A DNA stretch of 64,000 nucleotides from contig NZ_NWTI01000020.1 of assembly GCF_002531575.1 (NCBI RefSeq), forward strand, positions 1 through 64,000, given 5' to 3'. A program made the position numbers and the translations under genes. Below are positions 22,622 through 31,600 of the stretch, one piece after another. The DNA is from Bradyrhizobium sp. Y36. Lineage in GTDB: Bacteria > Pseudomonadota > Alphaproteobacteria > Rhizobiales > Xanthobacteraceae. Under the pieces are notes generated by a model. That model was not told the DNA's origin. It saw nothing but the letters and a program-made list of their open reading frames with translations, and made no database searches. Position 1 is the stretch's first letter. Every line of letters starts with the position of its first letter.

Positions 22622-24324
22622 GCACCAACCAGGACAACCGCGTTCTCATCTTCGCTCCGATCGGGCGCGACGGGCCGGCATCGGCCGAGCTTTTCCGCAG
22701 CTCGAACCTCGACGCGACCAGCTGCCGAAGCCTGCCTGAGCTCGTTGGGGAGATGACCCAAGGCGTCGGCGCGGTGTTTCTGGCCGAGGAAGGACTGTTC
22801 GGCAAAGACACCGGAGCGCTCGCGCAATGGATCGCGAACCAGCCGCCATGGTCCGACCTGCCCTTTGTCGTTCTCACCAGCCATCGCGAGCAGCCCGCGG
22901 TCGTCGCCTGGCGACGCAACATCGTCGCGCTTCTACGCAACGTCTCGCTGCTCGAACGCCCCGTGCAGCCGATCACGCTGACCAGCGCGATCCAATCGGC
23001 GATGCGGGCACGAGGCAGACAGTATGAGATCCGGGCTTTGCTCGAGGCGCGTGAGCAGACCGCGCAGCAGCTCGAGAAGCTCGTCATTGAACGCACCCGA
23101 GCGCTGGCTGAGGCCAACGAGCAGTTGCGCCTCGAAATGAAGGAGCGCACCCGGGTCGAGGAGACGCTTCGCCAGGCCCAGAAGATCGAAGCCATCGGCC
23201 AGCTCACGGGCGGCGTGGCGCATGATTTCAACAATCTGCTGATGGTCATTTCCGGCGGTCTCGACATGCTCGATCGCCAGACCGACCAGAGCCGCCGGCG
23301 TCGCCTGATGGACGGCATGATCCAGGCGGCGCAGCGCGGCGCCAGCTTGACCAGGCAGCTCCTCGCGTTCTCGCGCCGGCAGAAGCTTCGCCCGGAGCCC
23401 GTCGACGTCGCCGCGCAGATCGGCGGCATGCGCGAACTGCTCGATCGCAGCTTGCGGGGTGACGTCCATGTCGAGTTCGAATTTCCGGACTCGCTCTGGC
23501 CGGTGGAAGTCGATTCGGGCGAGCTCGAGCTGGTCGTTCTCAACCTCGCCGTCAACGCACGCGACGCCATGCCCAATGGCGGCACGATCGTCGTGCGCGG
23601 CGAAAATCTGCCCGATCTCAAGGACGAGCAGATCGCAGGCGACTACGTGCGTCTGTCGGTCGTCGACACCGGCGTCGGCATGAGCCCGGAAATCCTGACG
23701 CGCGTGTTCGAGCCGTTCTTCACCACCAAGGACGTCGGAAAAGGCTCGGGACTCGGGCTCGCGCAGGTCCACGGATTCGCGACGCAGTCCCGAGGGACGG
23801 TCCGAATCCTGTCGGAGGTCGGCCGAGGCACCAAAATCGAGCTGTACCTGCCGCGATCATTCGGCGTCCCTTCGAAGGAACGGCACCTCATCGACCTCAC
23901 CATGGTGCGGCCGAAGAAGAGCAACCAGGGCCGGATCCTGCTGGTGGAAGACGACGACGAAGTCGCCGCACTGGTCAGCGAGATGCTCGGCCAGCTCGGC
24001 TATGACGTCACGCGCGCCGCCAGCGCCGCCGCGGCTCTCGGCGCTTTGGCCGATGGCCGCTCCGTCGATGTGATCTTTTCGGACATCATGATGCCGGGCG
24101 GCATGAATGGGGTCGAGCTCGCGCGGGAGATCAGGAACCGACGAAGCGACATCCCGGTGTTGCTCACCAGCGGATATGCCGAAGCGTCGGTCAACGAGGC
24201 CGAGACGGAAGGCATCCAGATCCTGGCAAAACCCTACCACATCGACGAGCTCGCCGCAGCGCTGAACGCCACCAGAGCAAGCCTGCCGGTCGATGCAGAA
24301 TCGAAGCGCTCGAATTCGTGCTGA
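22618..24324 (+). CDS. Hybrid sensor histidine kinase with N- and C-terminal receiver-like domains
   Basis: A 568-residue cytoplasmic kinase. Residues about 1-125 look like a degenerate receiver. A coiled coil follows (about 130-190), then a HisKA-type domain with His202 in GGVAHDFNNLL and an ATPase domain with NLAVNARDAM and GKGSGLGLAQVHG. A C-terminal receiver has phospho-acceptor Asp489 in FSDIMMPGG. No membrane segment is present. Its start overlaps the KaiC-like stop (ATGA), so the KaiC-like protein may act on or with this kinase. No cognate output regulator lies nearby. Confidence 0.92.
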   Translation: MSTNQDNRVLIFAPIGRDGPASAELFRSSNLDATSCRSLPELVGEMTQGVGAVFLAEEGLFGKDTGALAQWIANQPPWSDLPFVVLTSHREQPAVVAWRRNIVALLRNVSLLERPVQPITLTSAIQSAMRARGRQYEIRALLEAREQTAQQLEKLVIERTRALAEANEQLRLEMKERTRVEETLRQAQKIEAIGQLTGGVAHDFNNLLMVISGGLDMLDRQTDQSRRRRLMDGMIQAAQRGASLTRQLLAFSRRQKLRPEPVDVAAQIGGMRELLDRSLRGDVHVEFEFPDSLWPVEVDSGELELVVLNLAVNARDAMPNGGTIVVRGENLPDLKDEQIAGDYVRLSVVDTGVGMSPEILTRVFEPFFTTKDVGKGSGLGLAQVHGFATQSRGTVRILSEVGRGTKIELYLPRSFGVPSKERHLIDLTMVRPKKSNQGRILLVEDDDEVAALVSEMLGQLGYDVTRAASAAAALGALADGRSVDVIFSDIMMPGGMNGVELAREIRNRRSDIPVLLTSGYAEASVNEAETEGIQILAKPYHIDELAAALNATRASLPVDAESKRSNSC

Positions 24325-24362
24325 CATCGCAGCGAACGTCGCCGGCCTTGAACAACCGATCA

Positions 24363-25259
24363 TCACGCGTTGCGATGGCGCAGCGCGTCGACGATGATCT
24401 TGAAGGCAGGCGAGTTCTGGCGCCGGCTCGGATAGTAGATATGGTAGCCGTCGAAATTCGGCGACCAGTCGTCCAGCACGAGCGCGAGATCGCCCGACGC
24501 GATATGGCCCTTGACGATGTTCTCGGGGACATAGGCGATGCCGTATCCTTTCAGGGCCGCATCGACCTGGGCGTAGGAATTGTTGAACGTCAATTGCCCC
24601 TCGACCCTGACGCGGAGCTCCTGGCCGCGCCTGGCGAATTCCCACGCATACAGTCCACCTGTCCGCTCCAGCCTCAGATTGATGCAATTGTGCCCCACGA
24701 GTTCATGAGGATGCTTCGGTTCGCGATGGGCGGCGAAGTAGCCGGGTGACCCCACGGCCACCAACCGCCAATCGGGCCCTATCCGCACCGCGACCATGTC
24801 CTTTTCGACGCTCTCTCCGAGACGAACGCCGGCGTCAAATCCGTCCTCGACGATGTTGCGAAATCCGTTGTCCAGGCTGAGCTCAAGCTTGATGTCCGGA
24901 TAATCCTTCAAGACGGGCGCCAGCTTCGGCCATACCACGCTCTGCAGCGCATGCTCGGACACCGTCATCCGGATCCGCCCGGACGGCTTGTCGCGGAATG
25001 CCATGAGGTCGGCAATGTCAGCCTCGATCTCGGCAATGCGCGGCGCCAAGGACTGCCGCAGCTGCTCGCCGGCCTCGGTCAGCCCGACGCTGCGGGTGGT
25101 CCGCGTCAAGAGCCGGATACCCATCCGGTCTTCGAGACGCTTGATGGTGTGGCTCAGGGTCGATTGGGCAACACCGAGCTTGGCTGCCGCCTTGGTGAAG
25201 CTGAGCTCCCTGGCGATCGTGAGGAACGTCAGAAGATCGTTGAAATCCTGCTTGGCCAT
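24363..25259 (-). CDS. LysR family transcriptional regulator
   Basis: A 298-residue regulator. It has an N-terminal winged helix (DLLTFLTIARELSFTKAAAKLGV, AQSTLSHTIKRLEDRMGIRLL, about 8-51) and a substrate-binding domain with FDAGVRLGESVEKDMVAVRI. It is transcribed away from the alcohol dehydrogenase and cupin genes and probably controls them. The 122-base gap between contains an inverted repeat at 25315. Confidence 0.93.
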   Translation of the reverse strand: MAKQDFNDLLTFLTIARELSFTKAAAKLGVAQSTLSHTIKRLEDRMGIRLLTRTTRSVGLTEAGEQLRQSLAPRIAEIEADIADLMAFRDKPSGRIRMTVSEHALQSVVWPKLAPVLKDYPDIKLELSLDNGFRNIVEDGFDAGVRLGESVEKDMVAVRIGPDWRLVAVGSPGYFAAHREPKHPHELVGHNCINLRLERTGGLYAWEFARRGQELRVRVEGQLTFNNSYAQVDAALKGYGIAYVPENIVKGHIASGDLALVLDDWSPNFDGYHIYYPSRRQNSPAFKIIVDALRHRNA

Positions 25260-25314
25260 GATTGTCCGCCCGCGGAGGGTTCCGATTTATGCCTCCCATC
25301 GATCAATGCAAGCA

Positions 25315-25331
25315 GATTAATCCATCTAATC
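25315..25331. promoter_or_regulatory. Candidate LysR operator between regulator and alcohol dehydrogenase
   Basis: Perfect inverted repeat GATTA-N7-TAATC centred between the LysR gene start (25259) and the dehydrogenase start (25382). LysR proteins usually bind such AT-rich dyads in the shared promoter region. Confidence 0.45.
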
Positions 25332-25381
25332 CGCGAGCCCCGCATCCGCTATCTCCTGGCGTTCACGCGAAAGGTTCAGCC

Positions 25382-26398
25382 ATGCTGGCAACACTCATGT
25401 ACGGTCCCGGCGACGTCCGCTGCGAGGAAGTCGAAGACCCCAAGATCCTCAAGCCCACCGACGCCATCATCAAGCTGTCGGCGAGCTGCATCTGCGGGTC
25501 CGACCTCTGGCCCTATCGCGGCCTGCAGCCGACCGAGGGTCCTGCACATATGGGCCACGAATATTGCGGCGTGGTCGTCGAGGTGGGGAGCGCGGTGAAG
25601 ACGGTGCGGCCCGGGCAGTTCGTCGTCGGCTCGTTCTGCATCTCCGACAATACCTGCCCGCATTGCCGGTTCGGCTTCCACTCCTCCTGCGTGCAACGCG
25701 AATTCATGTCGGGCGCGCAGGCTCCTTTCGCACGCGTTCCGCTGGCGGACGGCACGCTGGTCGCAACGGCGGAGCTCCCGTCGCCCGATCTCATTGCCGA
25801 TCTGCTCGCGACCTCCGACGTGCTGGGCACCGGCTGGTATGCCGCCGACGCCGCCAATGTGCGCGAGGGATCGACCGCCATCGTGGTCGGCGACGGCGCC
25901 GTCGGGCTGATGGGCGTGCTGGCGGCCAAGGAGATGGGCGCTGGACGGATCATCGCCATGAGCCGCCACAAGACGCGGCAGCAGCTCGCGATCGAGTTCG
26001 GCGCGACTGACATCGTGGCCGAGCGCGGCGATGAGGGCATCGCCCGCATCAAGGACCTCACCAACGGCATCGGTGCGGATTCCGTTCTGGAGTGCGTCGG
26101 CACGCAGGAATCGATGTCGCAGGCAATCGCCTGCTCGCGGCCCGGCGGATCGATCGGCTACGTCGGCGTACCGCACGGCGTGACCTTCGACGGCCAGGCG
26201 ATGTTTTTCGCGCAGAGGCGGATGCTCGGCGGACCGGCACCCGTGCGGCGCTTCCTGCCGGACCTGATCGAGCGCGTGCTCGCCGGCAAGATCAAGCCGG
26301 GAAAGGTGTTCGATCTCAAGCTGCCACTGTCCGACGTCGCCGAAGGATACCGGGCCATGGACGAGCGGCGTGCGATCAAGACGATGCTGACGTTCTGA
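25382..26398 (+). CDS. Zinc-dependent alcohol dehydrogenase family protein
   Basis: A 338-residue medium-chain dehydrogenase/reductase. Catalytic zinc ligands are Cys38 (CGSDLW) and His59-Glu60 (GHEYCG). The structural zinc loop has four cysteines between about 95 and 115 (CISDNTCPHCRFGFHSSC). The NAD(P)-binding motif is VVGDGAVGLMGV. The ATG at 25382 starts MLATLMYGPGDVR; the open frame upstream is not conserved. The natural alcohol is unknown. It is followed by a cupin gene and is divergent from a LysR regulator. Confidence 0.92.
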   Translation: MLATLMYGPGDVRCEEVEDPKILKPTDAIIKLSASCICGSDLWPYRGLQPTEGPAHMGHEYCGVVVEVGSAVKTVRPGQFVVGSFCISDNTCPHCRFGFHSSCVQREFMSGAQAPFARVPLADGTLVATAELPSPDLIADLLATSDVLGTGWYAADAANVREGSTAIVVGDGAVGLMGVLAAKEMGAGRIIAMSRHKTRQQLAIEFGATDIVAERGDEGIARIKDLTNGIGADSVLECVGTQESMSQAIACSRPGGSIGYVGVPHGVTFDGQAMFFAQRRMLGGPAPVRRFLPDLIERVLAGKIKPGKVFDLKLPLSDVAEGYRAMDERRAIKTMLTF

Positions 26399-26518
26399 GG
26401 ACGATGGCGTGATCTCGCGCCGCCGCCTGATCGGAAGGGCAGGTTCTTCGCCGCCCTCTCCGCGCCTGCACCGGCGGCGACAGGCGAAAGCAGTGTGACC
26501 AAGCAAGGGAGACAGTTC

Positions 26519-26914
26519 ATGCAGATCAAGCGCGGCGGGGATCAGCCATCCCAAAAGGGGCCAGAAGCGTGGTTCACCGGACAGGTGCGCATCGATCCCC
26601 TGCATTCGGCGGTCGAGCCGGCGCGCGCGGCAGCCGCCAGCGTCACCTTTGAACCGGGCGCTCGAACGGCGTGGCACACCCATCCTCTGGGCCAGACGCT
26701 GATCGTCACGGCGGGCTCGGGTCGCGCGCAGACGTGGGGCGGACCGGTCGAAGAATTGCGGCCGGGCGATGTGATCTTGTTTGCGCCGGGCGAGAAGCAC
26801 TGGCACGGCGCGGCTGCCACGACGGCGATGACCCACATCGCCATGCAGGAGCAGCAGAACGGCAAGACCGTCGACTGGCTGGAGCACGTCAGCGACGAAC
26901 AATATCGCGGCTGA
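26519..26914 (+). CDS. Cupin domain protein
   Basis: A 131-residue single-domain cupin. Metal-binding motif 1 is WHTHPLGQTLIVTAGSG and motif 2 is PGDVILFAPGEKHWHGA. The set resembles the small cupins annotated as (R)-mandelonitrile lyase-like or quercetin dioxygenase-like, but the reaction cannot be stated. The start has GGGAGA 6 bases upstream. It lies 120 bases after the alcohol dehydrogenase gene on the same strand and is probably in the same LysR-controlled unit. Confidence 0.9.
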   Translation: MQIKRGGDQPSQKGPEAWFTGQVRIDPLHSAVEPARAAAASVTFEPGARTAWHTHPLGQTLIVTAGSGRAQTWGGPVEELRPGDVILFAPGEKHWHGAAATTAMTHIAMQEQQNGKTVDWLEHVSDEQYRG

Positions 26915-26933
26915 CGAAGACGCGCGGTAAAGC

Positions 26934-27176
26934 CTACCGGAAATACCCCAGCACGAGATCGACGTCCGCGCTGCGGGCCACCGTGCCGGTGAGCTCGGCG
27001 TCGATGACGCGGCGGCAGGCTTCGATCGCGGCGTGGTCGCCAAGATCGTTGGCAGCCTCGAGCACGAGCCAGGCCGCGTCCACCGAGGCCTTGTCCGGTG
27101 CTCCGCCGCCGAGATCCGCGGTGGCGGTGCTGCTGAGGTTCTTCTTGCGAACGGCGGTACCGAATTGAGGCAACAT
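26934..27176 (-). CDS. Small protein of unknown function
   Basis: An 80-residue acidic, soluble-looking protein with a predicted helical middle part (ASVDAAWLVLEAANDLGDHA and AAIEACRRVIDAELTG). I do not recognise a family. The ATG at 27176 has GGGGAG 8 bases upstream. It lies just after the DUF2336 gene on the same strand, about 30 bases away, and may be cotranscribed with it. Confidence 0.7.
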   Translation of the reverse strand: MLPQFGTAVRKKNLSSTATADLGGGAPDKASVDAAWLVLEAANDLGDHAAIEACRRVIDAELTGTVARSADVDLVLGYFR

Positions 27177-27207
27177 TGCAGATACTCCCCTGTCCTTAGT
27201 GTACCTG

Positions 27208-28326
27208 TCAGTGAACTTGGAGCTCAGGCTGACGACCTGAATCGGCACCGGTGCCGGTCTTGCGCGACTGGTAGAACTTCAAGATGCTGCGCGAAGTCTC
27301 GATCTTGAGCCGGCCGAACTCGCGCTCGTTGTCCTGCAGGTCGCGCGCCGTGATCAAATGGTCCTTGGCGCCGAGGAACAGCAGCGACATCGTCGTATCC
27401 CAGGAGAAGTCGAGCGCCTTGCACAGCACGAGCATCATCTCGCGGTTGCGGTCCATCAGCGCGCGCTCGATCACGTCGACCGGCAGCGAGGACAGCAGCG
27501 ACAGGCCGATCTGCACCTCGTCGAAGCGGTGCTGGCGCGCGTAGTTCGAGATCGAGTCCTGGTTGAGGTTGCCCTGGCGGTACTGCGTCGTCACCACGCG
27601 CTTGGCGACGAAATAGCTGCGCGAGGACGGGCCGAACTTGGACTGGAGATCGCCGGTGACCTCGGTCACCGAGCTCTGGATCTGCGCCATCATCTCGGGA
27701 CGTTCGGTCTCGAGGCGGCGGCGGACGTCTTCCGACGCCTTCGAGATCAGCTGCTGGAAGATGTGGCGCGGCACGTCCTTGCGCAGGCCGAGTTGTTCAG
27801 CGAGGATCGAATCGCCCTCGGCGCGGCGCACCATGTGCAGAAGGCCCGAGCCGGAGAAGCGCGCGCCCTCGTTCTTCGCGACCGAGGTCACGACCTCCTG
27901 GTTGCCGCGCTTGACCAGCACGTCGGTCACGGCCTCGCCGATCGACGAGCGCTGGGCGATCGCGAGCAGGTGCGACTGGCCCTTGGTCAGGGCGCTCTCG
28001 ACCAGCATCTTCTCGTCGATGCGACTGGAGTTGCGCAGCACGGGACCTGCGACCTCGATCTCGTCGTCCAGAGCGAGCTTCTCGATGACGTTGAGCGGCG
28101 CATGATCGCAGGCCGACATCACGTCGGACAGCTGCGCCCGCGCGGCGACCTCGATCTCCTCGGCGAGCCGGCCGATGACCTCGCCGAACATGCTGATCTC
28201 GTCGTCGCTGTAGCGGCCGGTGATCAGAATGTCGGTCGCATGCCACAACGCCTTCGCCCGGCTTTCGTCGGTGCCGCGCGCGATCGCGTCGTCCAGGTCC
28301 TGCAGAAGCGATTTCGCCCCGTTCAT
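27208..28326 (-). CDS. DUF2336 domain protein
   Basis: A 372-residue, mostly helical protein with the repeat-like pattern of the DUF2336 family found in alphaproteobacteria. Examples are VLRNSSRIDEKMLVESALT, LLAIAQRSSIGEAVTDVLVKRG and a C-terminal part with ALDFSWDTTMSLLFLGAKD. No signal or membrane segment is present. Function unknown; family members are often linked to signalling or stress. The ATG at 28326 starts MNGAKSLLQDLDDA. Overlapping palindromes lie about 120-140 bases upstream. Confidence 0.85.
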   Translation of the reverse strand: MNGAKSLLQDLDDAIARGTDESRAKALWHATDILITGRYSDDEISMFGEVIGRLAEEIEVAARAQLSDVMSACDHAPLNVIEKLALDDEIEVAGPVLRNSSRIDEKMLVESALTKGQSHLLAIAQRSSIGEAVTDVLVKRGNQEVVTSVAKNEGARFSGSGLLHMVRRAEGDSILAEQLGLRKDVPRHIFQQLISKASEDVRRRLETERPEMMAQIQSSVTEVTGDLQSKFGPSSRSYFVAKRVVTTQYRQGNLNQDSISNYARQHRFDEVQIGLSLLSSLPVDVIERALMDRNREMMLVLCKALDFSWDTTMSLLFLGAKDHLITARDLQDNEREFGRLKIETSRSILKFYQSRKTGTGADSGRQPELQVH

Positions 28327-28442
28327 CTCGATCACCCCAGTTCTTGGCGAGCTATTTTGGCGAGCCGTCCTGCCGCTCGCGGCGGGACGGCGATTCCTCT
28401 GGGAACTGAAGCTAGAGATCAAACGCGAGAATTCGGTAAAAT

Positions 28443-28468
28443 CGGCAAATCAGTTTTGCCGGGCAAAA
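28443..28468. promoter_or_regulatory. Overlapping inverted repeats upstream of the DUF2336 gene
   Basis: CGGCAAA-N5-TTTGCCG at 28443-28461 overlaps TTTTGC-N3-GCAAAA at 28454-28468. Two nested palindromes sharing TTTTGC are typical of an operator or of a stacked hairpin. The binding protein is unknown. Confidence 0.4.
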
Positions 28469-28572
28469 TTCATTCAAATGCGAGGGAATGGGTTATGGGT
28501 AGCGAAAGGTGCCGCGCGGGGCGAGGCGCTTGACGCACCGAGGCCTCTCCACGCTTTGCCACGCGGTATCAA

Positions 28573-28647
28573 GAACGTGGATGCCCGGGCCTTCGCCGCG
28601 CCGAAGGGGGCTTCGGCCCCGCAGGCGGGACAAGCCCGGGCATGACG
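28573..28647. repeat. REP-type palindromic element, variant
   Basis: It starts GAACGTGGATGCCCGGGC and ends GGACAAGCCCGGGCATGACG, matching the right half of the element at 39598. Between these parts is an extra GC-rich hairpin (CTTCG...CGAAG and GGCTTCGGCC type). Confidence 0.75.
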
Positions 28648-28655
28648 ACGCCCCC

Positions 28656-31600
28656 TCACGGATTCTGCGGGGTCAGCACCAGCGGCGGCTTCGGCCTGGG
28701 TTTTGCGGGCGGCGGCCCCGGGGCGGGCCTCACGTCGATGGCCGGCGGCAGCGGCGCAACCTGCTGGCTCGCCAGCGGTGGGCTTGGTGCGGCGGGCGCG
28801 GCCTGGGGAGCCTTTGGCGTCGGCGGCGCCTTTGGCTTTGACGGCATGCGGCGCGGATCCTGGCCCGGCAGCGGCACGTTGGCAGGCGCCTGCTCGGGCG
28901 CGGTCTCCGGAGACACCAGCGTCGGCAGCGCCGCGGTCGCCGGCGGCGGCTCGCCGCGCTCGATCGCGTCCAGCCGGCGCGTCTCGCGGTCGATCGTGCG
29001 CACCGCGAGCCACGACGACAGCGGCGCAAGATCGATGGTGCGATTGAGCTTGTCGGGAGGCCCCGCCGCGAACAGCTGGATCTCCGGCGGCGCGCCGGAC
29101 AGGCCGGTCATGATCGGCGTCAGGCTGGCGCGGATGTCGGCCTGGTCGGCGGGAATGTCGTAGCCGCCGGAGACGATGGCGCGCGCGTTCTTCGCTTCCA
29201 GCGACGTCGCGCCGACGCGCAGGCGTCCATCGCGGATCGTGAACGGAATCTGCGCCGAGGCGACCGCAATCGGTGCGGCGGCAAGCGCGGGCTCGACCAG
29301 CTGTCGCAAGCGGTTGTCGTCGCTGACCTGGCCGCCATCGCTGGCGCGGATCGCGATCTCGAAGGCGCGCGGATTGAGGCCGCTGATTTCCGCGGAGTCC
29401 AGCGTCACCGTGCCGTTGCCGGCGAGCGCACCGGTGAGCGCTGCGACACTGCGGCCCTGGCTGGTCAGCGCCATCTGCACCGAGGCCCGCCCCTTGGGCA
29501 GCGCGAGGTCGCGGTAGCGCAGCGTCGCCGCATCGACGTTGCTGAGCTCGATGCGGGTATTCAACGCCAGTCCATTGGCGCCGTTGCGCGCATCAAGGCT
29601 CGCGGACATCTCGCCGCCGCTGAGGCCGCCCTTCAACGCATCGAGCGCGAGCGACTGGCCGTCGCTGCGGATTGTGCCGCCAAACGGGCGCAGCTCGAGG
29701 CCGCCGGGCAACGTCCCGCGCAACGCCTGGAACGCGATCCGGCCGCGCCAGCCGGTGACGAGCCCCGCGCTCAACGGCTCGCCCGTGTCACGTCCGGCTG
29801 CGCCGATCGCCATTGCGAGCGCCGGCGCAAGATCGAGCGTATCAAGACCGACTTCGCCGTCGACGCTCTTGTCCTGATCGAGCGTCACAGCGAGATGACC
29901 GCGCAGGTGCGAGCCGGCCGCATTGCCGTCGAGGTCGTCGAAGGTCACGCGGTTGCCGGACAGGCCGACGCGGGAAGACAGGCTGACGTTCTGCGCCGCC
30001 TTGTCCGCCGGTCCGGTGCCGAACAGCGGCGCCAGATTGACGTTGCGGACGCGCAAATTCACGCTGCCTTTCGGCTCCGACAATTCGATGCTGCCCTGCG
30101 CATCGGCATCCAGCCCGCCGCCACCGAGCTTTGCGCTCAACTGCAGCGGCCGTCGCCAGGCTCCCGTCAGCTTGCCCTCGAACTGCGAGGCGCCCTCGCC
30201 TGCGGCCACCACGCGATCGAGCCCGAGCAGTGCCAGCAGCGCGCCGGCCTGCGGCGTCGAGACTTTCGTATCCAGCGTGAAATCGCTGCTCCGCAGGCGG
30301 TCGAGGTCGATGCCGCCAATGGCGGCGGCCGGCGTCTGCGCGGCCAGCGTCGCGGTCGCCTTGAGCTGCGGCGCGTCGAGATCGAGCACGGCGCGGGCAT
30401 TGCTGCGATCGGCATGCTCGGCATTCTTGTCGAGGCTGAGATCGAGCTTGAGACGGGTCGCACCCGGCAATGACGGGAGGGCATCGAGGCGCGCGCGCAC
30501 CGCGGGCGCGAACGGCTCGAGCAGCGCGGTGAGCTCGCGCAGCGAATTGGCGGAGGATTTCAGCGCGAGCTTGCCGGTGACCTTGGCACGATCGAAGCTG
30601 CCGCTCGCCTCGGTGGTGACGCCGCCGGCCTGGCCGAAGCGCAGTTGCTCCAGCGACAGCGATGCCGGGCCATAGCCGAGCTTGGCGGAGAACGGACGCA
30701 GCTCCTGGCCGGCGGAGATCGCGCGGCCGATATCGAGCGAGAGCTTTGCCTCTTCCGGCCATTCGCCTTGCGGGCCGCCGAGCGCGCGCACGAAGCTTGC
30801 GGCGGCGTCAAGATCAAGCCGATCAGCCTTGAGGTCGGCGTCGATCCGCGAGCCCTTGCTCGCGCCGGTCTGCACGAAGGCGATGCGGCCCTCGACGGTG
30901 CCGCCTTCGATGTCCGCCTTCAGCCTGTCGACGGCCAGATGATTGGCTGCGATCGTGACGTCGCCGGCAAGACGCAGCGGCCGCGTGCTGCGGCGGTTGA
31001 TCTCGCTGCGGCCCTGCAGCCAGGCCACCAGCGTATCGGGGTCCGACGATTCGACACTGAGACGGCCGCTGAAACTGTCGGCGCCCGGGGTTGCGCCGTT
31101 GAGCGAGAGCTGCGTCATGCCGGGCGCGCGCAGCTCGAGCCGCTGGAAGGTCCAGGATCGTCCGTCGGTCTGAAGCTCGGCCGTGATGTTCTGGAGCGGA
31201 CGGCCGCCGAGCATGATCTGGTCGGAGTTGAACTCGATCTGCGCCGGGATCGGCGCCTGCGGAATGGCGGCAAGACCCGCCCGCAGCGCCGGCAGGATGC
31301 GGAGCGGCTCGGCATCGTCCTTGGCCGTCAACCTGTCGGCATCGACCTGGCGCGCCGACAGCACCGCGCGCAGCAGCGGCGAGGCACCGAACCTGACGTC
31401 GCCGACGCCGCCGAGCTTCAGCGCGGTGTCTTCAGCACCGAAGCTCGCGTCGATCTGCTCGAACTTGGCACCGGCGGGATCGGCCTTGAGCTTGGCCGCG
31501 AGCTTCCAGGGGGTCGGCCCCGCCTCGCCGGCCTTTTTGGCCGCGGGCACGGCCAGCGTCAGGGCGCCGTCGAATTTCGGCAGGCGGTTGTCGAAGGCGA

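Larger units (their letters stand above)
28327..28655. other. Intergenic region with overlapping palindromes and a REP-type element
   Basis: This stretch between the AsmA-like and DUF2336 genes contains no coding sequence that I can support. It holds two overlapping inverted repeats at 28443-28468 and a REP-type element at 28573-28647. The first part must carry the promoter of the DUF2336 gene. Confidence 0.7.
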
